Source: Ga0077555 sp033764055 | GTDB taxonomy: Bacteria; Pseudomonadota; Alphaproteobacteria; Rhizobiales; Hyphomicrobiaceae | Direction of reading: 5' to 3' | Length of the DNA: 64,000 nucleotides | Assembly (NCBI GenBank): GCA_033764055.1 | Contig: JANRJI010000037.1 | Span: forward strand, 62,001-126,000 | Part shown: positions 8,339 to 16,831 of the stretch, piece after piece | How the letters are laid out: each line of letters starts with the position of its first letter | Position numbering within the stretch: the first letter of the stretch is position 1 | Notes under the pieces: model-generated | What the model saw: the letters and a program-made list of their open reading frames with translations, nothing else | Database searches by the model: none | What the model was told of the DNA's origin: nothing | Program-made: the position numbers and the translations under genes

Positions 8339-9346
8339 ATGCATGATGAGTTATCGCGTGGGGCAAATGCCCCGATCGAAGCGGGGGGAGAGGCCTGGAC
8401 GGTTGGCGACGGCGGGGGCCGCTGCGACAGGACCGGCCCCGGAGAGCAGATGACGGTCGAGTTGACCGCCGTCGTGGTGTCCGTACAGCGCGAGCAGCCG
8501 CTCGTGCTGGCGACCGGCGGTGTCGGGGCGTCGGCGTTGCCGACGGCACGCTTCAATCCCAACGAGCAGCCGAGCCTCGAGACCGCTCTACGGGAGGCCG
8601 TGCTGGCCGCGACGGGTCGCGAGACCGGTTTCCTGGAGCAACTGTCGACGCACTACGAGCCGAGCGCCTCTGCCGGCGATGCCCAGGATGGGTCGGACAG
8701 CTGTCTCCTGGTCAGCTATCTCGGCCTGGCGAGGGCCGACGATACGCAACTGGCCCCGGGCGCCGGTTGGATCCGGTGCTACGACCTCCTGCCCTGGGAG
8801 GATTTCCGCAGCGGCCGGCCGGCCGTGCTCGGCTCGCACATCATGCCGGCACTCGCAGCTTGGGCCGATGCCGGGATTGACCCCGAGATCGCGGCAGCGA
8901 GGCACGAGCGACTGCACATCGCCTTCGCGTTCGGCGGTCGAACCTGGGACGATCAACGGGTGGTGGACCGCCTCGACCTCATCGTGGAAGCAGGCGTGAC
9001 ACTACCTTCCATGCCGGCACAGCTGAGCCCGGCCCATGTGCGGCTAGTTGCCGCTGGATTGGGCAGGCTCCGGGCCAAAATCCGCTATCGTCCTGTAGTA
9101 TTCGAGCTGTTGTCGTCGGAGTTTACGTTGTTCGAGTTGCAACGGACGGTCGAAGCGGTGCTTGGACCTACGCTGCATAAGCAGAATTTCAGGCGGCTGG
9201 TCGAAGGCACCGGTTTGGTCGAGCCCACCGGGGACGTCCGAACCAATACCGGTGGACGGCCGGCCAAGACCTTTCGTTTCCGCCGTGAGGTGCTGCTCGA
9301 ACGGCCGGCGCCGGGTGTCCATGTCAGACCGGGACGTGCCGCCTAA
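8339..9346 (+). CDS. NrtR-like NAD-metabolism transcriptional regulator (Nudix-wHTH)
   Basis: This 335-residue protein has a Nudix-like domain (about residues 35-200; VELTAVVVSVQREQPLVLAT and later CYDLLPWEDFRSG) fused to a C-terminal winged helix (FTLFELQRTVEAVLG, then TGGRPAKTFRF). That is the architecture of NrtR regulators, which bind ADP-ribose or related nucleotides and repress NAD biosynthesis genes. The Nudix box GX5EX7REUXEEXGU is not preserved: the corresponding stretch reads PSLETALREAVLAATGRETG, so it is probably a sensor rather than a hydrolase. The start follows a good AGGAGAG. No NAD biosynthesis gene lies in the window, so its targets are elsewhere. Confidence 0.8.
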   Translation: MHDELSRGANAPIEAGGEAWTVGDGGGRCDRTGPGEQMTVELTAVVVSVQREQPLVLATGGVGASALPTARFNPNEQPSLETALREAVLAATGRETGFLEQLSTHYEPSASAGDAQDGSDSCLLVSYLGLARADDTQLAPGAGWIRCYDLLPWEDFRSGRPAVLGSHIMPALAAWADAGIDPEIAAARHERLHIAFAFGGRTWDDQRVVDRLDLIVEAGVTLPSMPAQLSPAHVRLVAAGLGRLRAKIRYRPVVFELLSSEFTLFELQRTVEAVLGPTLHKQNFRRLVEGTGLVEPTGDVRTNTGGRPAKTFRFRREVLLERPAPGVHVRPGRAA

Positions 9347-9427
9347 ACGCGAGCCGCGCCACGGTAGGGATCCGCGTTAGACGGGCGGGGTCGCGTAGTG
9401 GCTCGGGCTGTCCTGGGAGGGACGGGG

Positions 9428-10363
9428 ATGCCGGCGGCGGTGCGGAGCGCTCTGGCGCTGGTGATGTGTCTGCTCGCTGGCCTCGGCAGTGCCGTCGGGC
9501 AGACCGCCATCAGGGCGGCGGACGATCTGGGTCAACTGTTGCTGCAATCATCGAACTGGACCTACCAGCTGCAGGGCGTGCGCCCGGCCGAGCTGGCGGT
9601 AACGCGCTTCGACGTCATTGTGATGGACGCATTTTTCGGTGGAGGCAGGCGCGAGATCGAGCGGTTGCGCACGTTGCCGTTCGGCCGGCGGCGCCTGCTC
9701 CTGTCGTACCTGTCGATCGGCGAGGCAGAGGTCTACCGGTACTATTGGCAACGTTGCTGCTCAGGTGGCAAGCGACCGCCTTGGATCACCACGGAGAACC
9801 AGCGCTGGCGCGGCAACTGGCGGGTACACTTCTGGGACCCGGAATGGAAGAGCATCATTTTCCAGGAAGATGATTCCTATCTGAAGCGGATCATCGCTGC
9901 CGGCTTCGACGGCGTCTATCTCGATCGCATCGACGTGCACAGTGAGGTGTCGGCACCCGGCATCGCACCGCGGGCGGAGATGCTTCGCTTCGTGCGGGAG
10001 CTCTCGGCAACGGCCAAGGCGATGCGACCCGGCTTTCTCGTGATCGCCCAGAACGCCGAGGAACTGGCCGACGACGCAAGCTACCTCGCCGCCATCGACG
10101 GCATCGCCAAAGAGGATTTGCTCTACGGCGTTGCCGGCGAGGGCAAGCGCAACGAGCCGGGTATGATCAAGGAGAGCACGGCCTTGCTCATGCGCGCGCA
10201 CGCAGCCGGCAAGCACATCATGGTCGTCGAGTATCTGAGCGAGCCGGCGACGATCGAGCGGGCGAGAACGGAAATCCTCGAGTTAGGGTTCGTCCCCTAT
10301 TTTGCGCCCCGCAGTCTCGGCAAGCTCCAGGTCGAGAGCCTGGAGTTGGACGACTCACACTGA
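9428..10363 (+). CDS. GH114-like (TM1410/MJ1477) secreted glycoside hydrolase
   Basis: A 311-residue exported protein with signal peptide MPAAVRSALALVMCLLAGLG. The body fits the endo-alpha-1,4-polygalactosaminidase (GH114, DUF297) TIM-barrel family: RRRLLLSYLSIGEAEVYRYYW, FWDPEWKSIIF, GFDGVYLDRIDVH and VEYLSEPATIERARTE. The acidic residues in IGEAE and YLDRID are the likely active-site positions. Natural substrates of proteobacterial members are poorly known, and an exopolysaccharide role is inferred. I chose ATG 9428, which follows GGAGG by seven bases, over a GTG ten codons earlier. The 3' end overlaps the convergent gene by nine bases. Confidence 0.8.
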   Translation: MPAAVRSALALVMCLLAGLGSAVGQTAIRAADDLGQLLLQSSNWTYQLQGVRPAELAVTRFDVIVMDAFFGGGRREIERLRTLPFGRRRLLLSYLSIGEAEVYRYYWQRCCSGGKRPPWITTENQRWRGNWRVHFWDPEWKSIIFQEDDSYLKRIIAAGFDGVYLDRIDVHSEVSAPGIAPRAEMLRFVRELSATAKAMRPGFLVIAQNAEELADDASYLAAIDGIAKEDLLYGVAGEGKRNEPGMIKESTALLMRAHAAGKHIMVVEYLSEPATIERARTEILELGFVPYFAPRSLGKLQVESLELDDSH

Positions 10364-10966
10364 TTCCGTCTCGGGCAGGGTGAGGCCCCGACTCCTGCGG
10401 AAGGCCGCGAACGCCGCCACGATCTGAGCAGTGGGGAGCCTACGCTCGCCCTCCGCCCCGCCCTCCATCGCAAGCTTCGGCTGGGCCAAGCCGTCCGCCG
10501 ATCCAGCGGCCTCCAGCGACTTGAGCGCCGCGCGATGCTCGACCGCGGCTGCCTCCACGACCCCCTGGATGCCACACGCAACCTCGGCGGGCGTCCAATG
10601 CACCACGGCATCCGCATACCGCGCAGCCTTGCGCGTCGAGGCTGACGGAGACGCGGGCAGCGCGACGGCAACGATCGGCAGGCGCTGGCGCAGACCCGAC
10701 CGGGCGACATCGATCTCGAGCTCGGTCCAGGGGTCGTCAGGCGCAGGTGCCGCGACGGGCAGGACGAGAGCATGCGCCTGCGTCATCGCCATGCGCACGC
10801 AGGCACGCCGCGCCTCCGGCGTATCGGCGGCGGCAGCCTCCTCGATCGACACGAGACTGGTGCGGTAGAGGAATTCGGGTACGGCATCGAACAAGCTGTG
10901 CAGGTCTCTTGCCTGTCCATTCGCCTGCCACGCCTGGCCCAGATAAAGTCGAAAAACGCCGATCAT
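10355..10966 (-). CDS. Orphan TIR-like (MTH538/ThsB-type) protein
   Basis: The 203-residue product reads like the TIR-like fold of the MTH538/DUF1863 group that includes Thoeris ThsB: an N-terminal strand (MIGVFRLYLG), a helix, a middle segment ending in QAHALVLPV, then PWTELEIDVARSGLRQRLPI (residues 79-98) and a late AVVHWTP. ThsB has a comparable W-x-x-x-EI helix followed by a strand. The match is by eye and the family call is moderate. The C-terminal 50 residues are an unassigned tail. No ThsA-like effector is adjacent: neighbours are a GH114-like gene (convergent, overlapping nine bases) and another hypothetical gene. It could be a signalling enzyme, a stand-alone defence protein, or simply an unrelated Rossmann-like protein. 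Confidence 0.5.
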   Translation of the reverse strand: MIGVFRLYLGQAWQANGQARDLHSLFDAVPEFLYRTSLVSIEEAAAADTPEARRACVRMAMTQAHALVLPVAAPAPDDPWTELEIDVARSGLRQRLPIVAVALPASPSASTRKAARYADAVVHWTPAEVACGIQGVVEAAAVEHRAALKSLEAAGSADGLAQPKLAMEGGAEGERRLPTAQIVAAFAAFRRSRGLTLPETESV

Positions 10967-11121
10967 GGCTCGCGCTGCCCGTACACGACACGCCTCCTCT
11001 CCGAAGAGGCCGCTGTCGAATGATGATCGCGAGGCCCTTAATTGCACGTTAAGCGGTGCACGCTCCGCAAGCCCGCGCCGCTCCACGAACCATGCATGCG
11101 TGGCTGCCGCATGGCTGTGCC

Positions 11122-11532
11122 TCAGTCGAGGTCCACGACGGCCTTGACCAGGAACGTCCTCAAGGCGCCGTCCTGCTCGCGGATCGAGACATACTCGCCG
11201 GGCAGGAACTTGTGCGCGTCGAAGCGGTAGCCGGCCTCGTCGTGCTCCGCGTCGCCGTGGATATCATAGTGGAACGCCCAGCCGCCGCCGCGCTTGTGCA
11301 CCAGGTGGCCGACCTCGCTCGGAGTATCGCCCGCGACCCGCTTCACCCGGCAGCGCTCCCTGACAAGGCGCCAGGCTTCCGCCACGATATGACCATCCGT
11401 GTCGAGGGGGGCGATGAACTCGTAGCGATGACGGGAGCTGCCGACAGGGTGCTCCCGATCACGGGCGAGCTCGAGATGGACATGGCGCAACAGACGCTCC
11501 GCCTCCGACTTGGTCATCGCATGGGCCGTCAT
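11122..11532 (-). CDS. Hypothetical protein
   Basis: A 136-residue cytoplasmic protein of unknown function. It starts MTAHAMTKSEAERLL after a GAGGA motif placed seven bases upstream. The body is polar and the C-terminal half looks like a small beta-rich domain (KFLPGEYVSIREQDGALRTF). Neither a membrane segment nor a catalytic motif is visible. It lies between the TIR-like gene and a divergent amino acid permease gene. Confidence 0.6.
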   Translation of the reverse strand: MTAHAMTKSEAERLLRHVHLELARDREHPVGSSRHRYEFIAPLDTDGHIVAEAWRLVRERCRVKRVAGDTPSEVGHLVHKRGGGWAFHYDIHGDAEHDEAGYRFDAHKFLPGEYVSIREQDGALRTFLVKAVVDLD

Positions 11533-11692
11533 GATTCTTTCCTCGTGGTCGGCGAAACTCGCCGCTACATGCTGCACGAATGGGAGTAGGCGTAAAGTAG
11601 CGCGTTGACTGCGATCAAGAGTGGTCGTCAATGCTCGCCCGGACAGCTGCCGCCGGTCCGCCGCTCGAGCAGCCCAGCAGGACGGAGCCGAT

Positions 11693-12949
11693 ATGAGCGA
11701 GCGCAACGGGGCTCGGGACAAAGCCGCAGCCCAGGCGCCGGACGGCGCCGTCCTGAGGCGGGCGCTCGGCCTCTGGCTGCTGGTCAGCTATGGCCTCGGC
11801 GTCACCATCGGCGCCGGAATCTACGTGCTCGTCGGCCAGGCCGCCGCCCGCGCGGGCGTGCACGCTCCAGTCGCCTTCCTGATTGCAGCCACCGTGATGG
11901 CCTTCTCGGCAGCGAGCTTCGCCGAGCTCTCGTCACGCTTTCCGGTCAGCGCGGGCGAGGCAGCCTATGTCGAGAAGGGACTCGGCTCGCGACACCTGGC
12001 GCTGGCCGTCGGTCTCCTCGTGGTCTTCGCGTCCGTCGTGGCCGCGGCCGCCATCGCCCGCGGCGCGGCTGGGTATATCGGCGTGTTCGTCCGCCTGCCG
12101 GACACCGTTCTCGTCACCGGGGTCGTTCTCGCGATGGGCCTCGTCTCGGCCTGGGGCATCACGCAGGCGGTGGGCCTCGCGGCCGCCATGACATTGATCG
12201 AGGTCGGTGGCCTCCTGGTGATCATCGGGTCGGGGCTCTGGCACCATCCTGAGATGTGGTCGGAGATTCCGGCATCCTGGAACGGCCTGCACACGGCAGC
12301 GCCCTGGGCCGGCGTCCTCGGAGCGAGCCTCATCGCCTTTTTCGCCTTTATCGGCTTCGAGGGGATGGTCAACGTCGCCGAGGAGGTCCGAAGGCCGGAG
12401 CGCACGCTGCCACTGGCCATTGCGATCACCCTGGTGCTGAGCACGTTGCTCTACATCCTGGTGGTGTGGGTCGTTATCCACGCAGTTCCCGCGGCGGAGC
12501 TCGCAGAATCGCCAGCCCCCCTGAGCCTTGCCTTCGAGCGTTTGACTGGCGCATCGCCGCTGGCCATCTCTGCGATCGCGATCTTCGCCACTATCAACGG
12601 CGTCATCGTGCAGATCGTGATGGCCACCCGCGTCATCTACGGACTGTCGCGGCAGGGAAGCCTGCCGTCTCGTCTCGGCACCGTCAGCCCGACGACGCAG
12701 ACGCCGCTCGCCGCAACCGTGCTGGTGGTGGGCGTCGTCCTGGTGCTGGCTCTGGCCGTGCCGATCGACCGGCTCGCCGACATGACCTCGCGCGCCATGC
12801 TGGTCATCTTCGGTCTGGTGAACGCGTCGCTGCTGGCCTTGAAGTTGCGCAGTGACGAGGGGACGACGGGTGTGCACGTGCCGGCTGCGGTACCGGCGCT
12901 CGGCGTAGTGACATGCGCCGGCCTGCTGGTCGCCGATCTCCTACGCTGA
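11693..12949 (+). CDS. APC-family amino acid permease
   Basis: A 418-residue inner-membrane transporter of the amino acid-polyamine-organocation family. The first membrane segment carries the family motif in YGLGVTIGAGIYVLVGQAA, the third to fifth lie near residues 70-175, and the unwound TM6 motif appears as FAFIGFEGMVNVAEEVRRP. Around eleven to twelve hydrophobic segments can be counted. The end is short compared with typical members of 430-480 residues. Substrate cannot be assigned. The ATG is preceded by GGAG-like sequence. A strong hairpin follows the stop codon. Confidence 0.88.
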   Translation: MSERNGARDKAAAQAPDGAVLRRALGLWLLVSYGLGVTIGAGIYVLVGQAAARAGVHAPVAFLIAATVMAFSAASFAELSSRFPVSAGEAAYVEKGLGSRHLALAVGLLVVFASVVAAAAIARGAAGYIGVFVRLPDTVLVTGVVLAMGLVSAWGITQAVGLAAAMTLIEVGGLLVIIGSGLWHHPEMWSEIPASWNGLHTAAPWAGVLGASLIAFFAFIGFEGMVNVAEEVRRPERTLPLAIAITLVLSTLLYILVVWVVIHAVPAAELAESPAPLSLAFERLTGASPLAISAIAIFATINGVIVQIVMATRVIYGLSRQGSLPSRLGTVSPTTQTPLAATVLVVGVVLVLALAVPIDRLADMTSRAMLVIFGLVNASLLALKLRSDEGTTGVHVPAAVPALGVVTCAGLLVADLLR

Positions 12950-12956
12950 TGCGACG

Positions 12957-12981
12957 CTCGAACGGCAACCCGCCGTTCGAG
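12957..12981 (+). terminator. Hairpin terminator after permease gene
   Basis: A perfect 10-base stem (CTCGAACGGC and GCCGTTCGAG) with a five-base loop sits eight bases after the permease stop codon and before the convergent stress-protein gene. It lacks a T-run, so it may act as a bidirectional pause or Rho-assisted end. The stem is seen directly; the function is inferred from position. Confidence 0.6.
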
Positions 12982-13019
12982 TGCGACTTACCATGCGACG
13001 CGTAGCGCGAAGCAGCGTC

Positions 13020-13856
13020 TCAGTGGGACATCAGCACCGGCACGGTCATGTGCTCCAGGATGTGCCGGGTGACGCCACCGAACACGACCTCGCGGAATCG
13101 CGAGTGGCCCCAGGCGCCCATCACGAGCAGATCCGCGCCATCATCCGAGAGGCCTGACAGCATGACGTCGCCGACCTGGATATCGGTCGCCACCGATGTC
13201 GCCGTCTCGCAGCGGACGCCATGTCGCGCCAGCGTCGCGGCGATCTCCACACCGGGCAGATCGCCGGCAAGGGCGCGCTCCTTCTGCGGGTTGATCCAGA
13301 TGATCCGAACGTTGTCGGCCGCCGTGAGCAGCGGCATGGCGTCGAACACGGCCCGGGTCGCCTCGCGCCGCGTGTTCCAGGCAATCGAGACACGCTTGCC
13401 GATGACCGGGAACCGACCGGCGTTGGGAATCATCAGGACGGGGCGACCGCTCTCCATGATAATTCTCTCAGGCACGTCCAGCACCTGCGAGAAATCGAAG
13501 CTGCGGTCGCGCTGCCCGGCGATGACGAGGTCCGAGCAGCGGGCGTGAGCGATCACGCAGTCGGCGACGGATGCCTCGCCGGGGTCGACAAGCACCCACT
13601 CCGGCACAATGGTGCGACCCTGGCATGCCCCCTCGAACGCCTTGTGGACGCGCTCGGCCTCCTCGCGGAATGCCTTCAGCCCGGATTGGATCATGCCGGC
13701 GCCGAAGCCGGTCGGCCCGTAGGTCGGGACCGGGGGCATGACGTAGAGCGCGATCACATGCGCGCCGAAGCGCTCGCCAAGCTGGCAGGCCGCATCGACG
13801 AGACCGGCCACCCGCCGCTCGTCGTTGATGTGAACGAGAATGGTCTTGTAGGTCAT
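13020..13856 (-). CDS. Universal stress protein, tandem UspA domains
   Basis: A 278-residue cytoplasmic protein with two UspA-type Rossmann domains. The first runs from MTYKTILVHIND to about residue 145. The second ends with VMGAWGHSRFREVVFGGVT, which fits the ATP-binding G-2X-G-9X-G(S/T) pattern. In the first domain the corresponding loop reads IAGQRDRSFDFSQ, so it probably does not bind ATP. The start MTYKTIL is where the family starts, although the frame is open further upstream. It is convergent with the permease gene. Confidence 0.9.
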   Translation of the reverse strand: MTYKTILVHINDERRVAGLVDAACQLGERFGAHVIALYVMPPVPTYGPTGFGAGMIQSGLKAFREEAERVHKAFEGACQGRTIVPEWVLVDPGEASVADCVIAHARCSDLVIAGQRDRSFDFSQVLDVPERIIMESGRPVLMIPNAGRFPVIGKRVSIAWNTRREATRAVFDAMPLLTAADNVRIIWINPQKERALAGDLPGVEIAATLARHGVRCETATSVATDIQVGDVMLSGLSDDGADLLVMGAWGHSRFREVVFGGVTRHILEHMTVPVLMSH

Positions 13857-14075
13857 GTTCGGCCTCCCTGGGCGCGGCACCGGCATCCGATCAGCCGGGC
13901 CGACGACCGCCCGCACGAGCTTGCGGCTCAGATTGCGAAAGTTGCTGGTGGCCCCCTTGATATCGCTCAAGCGTCGCCAAGCCCAGTGCAAGATTGACGT
14001 GGGGAGCTATCGCAGCAGCCGCGCGGCCGGCCTCAGAAACCACCGTTCCGGAGCCTCCGGACATCGGACACGATG

Positions 14076-14101
14076 AAGGGGGGCGCCATGTCGCCCCCCT
14101 T
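14076..14101 (-). terminator. Rho-independent-like terminator after purC
   Basis: A perfect 10-base stem (AAGGGGGGCG and CGCCCCCCTT) with a six-base loop begins about 33 bases beyond the purC stop codon in the direction of purC transcription. Short T-runs flank both sides, so it resembles an intrinsic terminator, mainly for purC. Confidence 0.7.
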
Positions 14102-14134
14102 TCGATACCTTACGCTCGCCTCTGGCGGCGCCTG

Positions 14135-14923
14135 TCAATTCGGCTTCTGGCCGTTCGTCGCCACCAGCACCGGCCCGGCGCCCTTCGGCCGCGGATTCTC
14201 GGTCAGCACGCCGAGGCGGCGAGCAACCTCGGTATAGGCCTCGACCACACCGCCGAGGTCGCGCCGGAAGCGGTCCTTGTCGAGCTTGTCGCCCGAGGTC
14301 ATGTCCCACAGGCGGCAGCAGTCGGGGCTGATCTCGTCGGCGAGGACGATCCGCATCTGGTCGTTCTGCTCCCAGAGGCGGCCGAACTCCACCTTGAAGT
14401 CGACGAGCCGGATGCCGATGCCGAGGAAGAGGCCGACCAGGAAGTCGTTGATGCGGATGGCGAGGCTCATCACCTCGTCGATCTCCTGCGGGCTCGCCCA
14501 GCCGAAGGCGGTGATGTGCTCCTCAGAAACCATCGGATCGCCGAGCTTGTCGCTCTTGTAGTAGAACTCGATGATCGAGCGCGGAAGTTGCGTGCCTTCC
14601 TCGATGCCGAGACGCTGTGACAGGGAGCCGGCCGCGACATTGCGCACGACCACCTCGAGTGGAATGATCTCGACCTCACGGATCAGCTGCTCGCGCATGT
14701 TGATGCGCTTGACGAAGTGCGTCGGCACACCGATCTCGCCCAAACGCTGGAAAATGTACTCGGAGATCCTGTTGTTGAGCACACCCTTGCCGTCGATGAG
14801 GGCGTGCTTCTTGTTGTTGAAGGCGGTCGCGTCATCCTTGAAGTGCTGGATGAGCGTCCCCGGCTCCGGCCCCTCGTAAAGCACCTTGGCCTTGCCCTCG
14901 TAAACGCGACGCCGCCTGTTCAT
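14135..14923 (-). CDS. purC: SAICAR synthetase (PurC)
   Basis: The 262-residue product is phosphoribosylaminoimidazole-succinocarboxamide synthase of purine synthesis, joining CAIR and aspartate with ATP. Family blocks are clear: RRRVYEGKAKVLYEGPEPGT, DDATAFNNKK, LEVVVRNVAAGSLSQRLG, LVDFKVEFG and LADEISPDCCRLWD. I chose the ATG of MNRRRR, where alphaproteobacterial PurC proteins begin; an in-frame ATG 16 codons upstream exists. The gene is divergent from the ATPase zeta-subunit gene and ends before a strong hairpin. The other purine genes in this window, purB, purS and purQ, are not contiguous with it. Confidence 0.95.
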   Translation of the reverse strand: MNRRRRVYEGKAKVLYEGPEPGTLIQHFKDDATAFNNKKHALIDGKGVLNNRISEYIFQRLGEIGVPTHFVKRINMREQLIREVEIIPLEVVVRNVAAGSLSQRLGIEEGTQLPRSIIEFYYKSDKLGDPMVSEEHITAFGWASPQEIDEVMSLAIRINDFLVGLFLGIGIRLVDFKVEFGRLWEQNDQMRIVLADEISPDCCRLWDMTSGDKLDKDRFRRDLGGVVEAYTEVARRLGVLTENPRPKGAGPVLVATNGQKPN

Positions 14924-15243
14924 CTCTTCGATCCTCGTAAGGAATTCTTTTTCGTAGAGCCCCGTGTCCATCCCCCAGCCGTTTGATCGGAGTACGGCGT
15001 GCTTCCAGCCTCAGCACGTCGAGGGACGCTTGCGACACGAAATCATCTCGATCGCATGAGACTCTAGCCGAATGAGGGCCGTGAGACAATGTAATGGGCT
15101 GTCAGTGGCCGTCTGTCGGCAATCCGCGTGGTTGCCGCAACGGTTGATCTACCCCTACGGGCCGGGCTATGCGAGGGCGAAGGTCTGCCTCCGCTGATCC
15201 GGGTGCACTGATCGCGAATGCAACTTATGATGGCGAGGATCAC
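14924..15243. other. Divergent intergenic region purC / zeta subunit
   Basis: These 320 bases separate the divergent purC and zeta-subunit genes and must hold both promoters. A TTGATC (15144-15149) followed 17 bases later by CTATGC is a weak candidate promoter for the zeta gene. The region nearest purC is open in the purC frame back to 14971, so part of it may be translated. I see no riboswitch-like structure or RNA gene. Confidence 0.4.
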
Positions 15244-15567
15244 ATGACGACGTTCGACGACCGGGAGAAGAGCTTCGAGAAGAAGTTCGCCCATGACCAG
15301 GATCTGAAGTTCAAGGCGGAGTCGCGTCGCAACAAGATGATCGGGGAATGGGTCGCGGCCAAGCTGGGCCTCACCGGCAGCGCCATGGACGACTACGTCA
15401 AGTCGGTCCGCCGGGCTGACCTCGCCGAGAAGGGCGATGATGACGTCGTGCGGAAGATTCTCAAGGATCTCAAGGACAAAGGTGTCTCTGCCAGCGAAGC
15501 CGACGTGCGCCGGCAGATGGCCGAGTTCCTGGCCAAGGCGGTCGGGGAGATCGAGGCCGGTCGCTGA
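15244..15567 (+). CDS. F1-ATPase inhibitor zeta subunit (DUF1476)
   Basis: This 107-residue helical protein belongs to the DUF1476 family, the alphaproteobacterial F1FO-ATPase zeta subunit that blocks ATP hydrolysis by inserting its N-terminus into F1. The start MTTFDDREKSFEKKFAHDQ is highly characteristic, followed by FKAESRRNKMIGEWVA and the four-helix core to LAKAVGEIEAG. The length is normal. A GAGG lies about eight bases before the ATG. It stands divergent from purC, as I recall from other Hyphomicrobiales, and convergent with the hydrolase-like gene 14 bases downstream. Confidence 0.93.
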   Translation: MTTFDDREKSFEKKFAHDQDLKFKAESRRNKMIGEWVAAKLGLTGSAMDDYVKSVRRADLAEKGDDDVVRKILKDLKDKGVSASEADVRRQMAEFLAKAVGEIEAGR

Positions 15568-15581
15568 TCGCTGATCGGCAT

Positions 15582-16142
15582 TCAGTTGAGTGAGCCGAGC
15601 CGCTTCAGAAACAACCCGAAGGTCAGCAGACCTTCGGGCCAGGGGCCATGACCCGATTCGGAGTTGATGTGCCCGGCACCGGCGATGATGGAGACGTCGG
15701 CGCCCCACGCGGCGCCCATAGCTTGCGCACGCTCGACCGAGCAGTAGGGGTCGGTGGAGCTGCCGACGAGCTTGGTGGGGAACGGCAAGGCCTGCATCGG
15801 GACCGGCGAAAAACCACCCCCGATCGCGGGGCAGACGCCGCCCCCCTCTGGATCAGCCGGCGCGACAAGGAAGGCGCCGGCCAGCCGATCGGCGATTCGC
15901 GTTGCAGCAGCCACCGTTGCGATCACGCCAAAGCCGTGTGCCACGATCACGGGCGGTCGGCTCGCGGTGGCGACGGCTGCTGCAATGCCCGCGACCCAAT
16001 CGTCGCATCTCGGCTCATTCCGTTCCACCTGCTCGATCCGACGGGCAGTCGAAAGCTGACGCTCCCACCTCGATTGCCAATGGTCGGGCCCCGATCCGGA
16101 CCACCCCGGGACGATCAGAATGTCGATCTCGCGCACGCGCAT
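15582..16142 (-). CDS. RBBP9/YdeN-like alpha/beta hydrolase, nucleophile Ser replaced
   Basis: A 186-residue single-domain alpha/beta hydrolase resembling the RBBP9/YdeN serine hydrolase family: the N-terminal DILIVPGWSGSGPDHWQSRW, the STDPYCS segment carrying the acid, and AGHINSESGHGPWPEG carrying the catalytic His are all present. The nucleophile elbow, normally HSLG or HSFG, reads HGFG, so residue 70 is Gly where Ser is expected. The base sequence there is CAC GGC TTT GGC. Either the protein is no longer a hydrolase and serves as a binder or pseudoenzyme, or another residue substitutes. The gene is otherwise intact. Its start lies 62 bases from a divergent glutathione S-transferase gene. 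Confidence 0.8.
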   Translation of the reverse strand: MRVREIDILIVPGWSGSGPDHWQSRWERQLSTARRIEQVERNEPRCDDWVAGIAAAVATASRPPVIVAHGFGVIATVAAATRIADRLAGAFLVAPADPEGGGVCPAIGGGFSPVPMQALPFPTKLVGSSTDPYCSVERAQAMGAAWGADVSIIAGAGHINSESGHGPWPEGLLTFGLFLKRLGSLN

Positions 16143-16203
16143 GCGCTATGCTCCTTCGGTCCGCCGACGGGGTCAGCGCGGTGAGTGATCGGAGAGGCTC
16201 CCG

Positions 16204-16821
16204 ATGAAGCTCTATATCACACCGACGTCGCCTTACGCCCGGGTGGCGCGCATCGTCGTGCTGGAGAAGCTGCTGTCCGACAGGGTCGAGATCGTCGAGG
16301 CAAGGACGCGCACTCCGGACAGCCCGTATTACAGGGTCAACCCTTCGGGTCGCGTGCCGTTCCTGGTGACGGACGACGGTGTCGGCATGGAGGACAGCGG
16401 GCTCATTGCAGCCTTCCTCGACCGCCTCGACGGACGTCCCTCCTTGACGCCGCCGCCCGCTGACGCCGCATGGGCTTATGGTCGCCTCGAGTCCTACGCG
16501 CGCTCGCTGACCGACGGCATATCGGTCTGGGTACGCGAGATGCGCCGGCCTGAGGGCGAGCGGTCGCCGACGATCCTCGCCCATGAGCTGGCCCGGGGCA
16601 CCCGGCTCGCCGATTTCTGGGAGCGCGAGATCGGCCACCCGGCGATGCAGGGCCCCTTGAATCTCGCGCAGCTCCTCCTGCTCGTGGGCCTCGACTTTGC
16701 GGCCGCCTTCGGCATGGCCGAGCTCGAGAAGGGCCGGCCGAAGCTTGCAGCGTGGTGCCGCGCGCTGCGCGAACGGCCGTCGGTCGCGGCCACCGCGCCG
16801 TCATCGGCGAGGAAACAATGA
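16204..16821 (+). CDS. Glutathione S-transferase family protein
   Basis: A 205-residue GST. The N-terminal thioredoxin-like domain runs from MKLYITPTSPYARVARIV through PSGRVPFLV with its cis-Pro, to GMEDSGLIAAFLD, where the acidic-Ser pair binds the gamma-glutamyl group. The C-terminal helical domain covers about residues 85-200. TSPYARVAR carries Ser rather than Cys or Tyr near the active site, typical of bacterial beta-like or nu-like groups. Substrate is unknown. Ends 10 bases before the convergent Uma2 gene. Confidence 0.88.
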   Translation: MKLYITPTSPYARVARIVVLEKLLSDRVEIVEARTRTPDSPYYRVNPSGRVPFLVTDDGVGMEDSGLIAAFLDRLDGRPSLTPPPADAAWAYGRLESYARSLTDGISVWVREMRRPEGERSPTILAHELARGTRLADFWEREIGHPAMQGPLNLAQLLLLVGLDFAAAFGMAELEKGRPKLAAWCRALRERPSVAATAPSSARKQ

Positions 16822-16831
16822 GGAGAGCGCC

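Noticed and set aside
10355..10966. A complete Thoeris defence system
   Set aside because: Only a TIR-like gene is present, with no ThsA-like SIR2/SLOG gene beside it.
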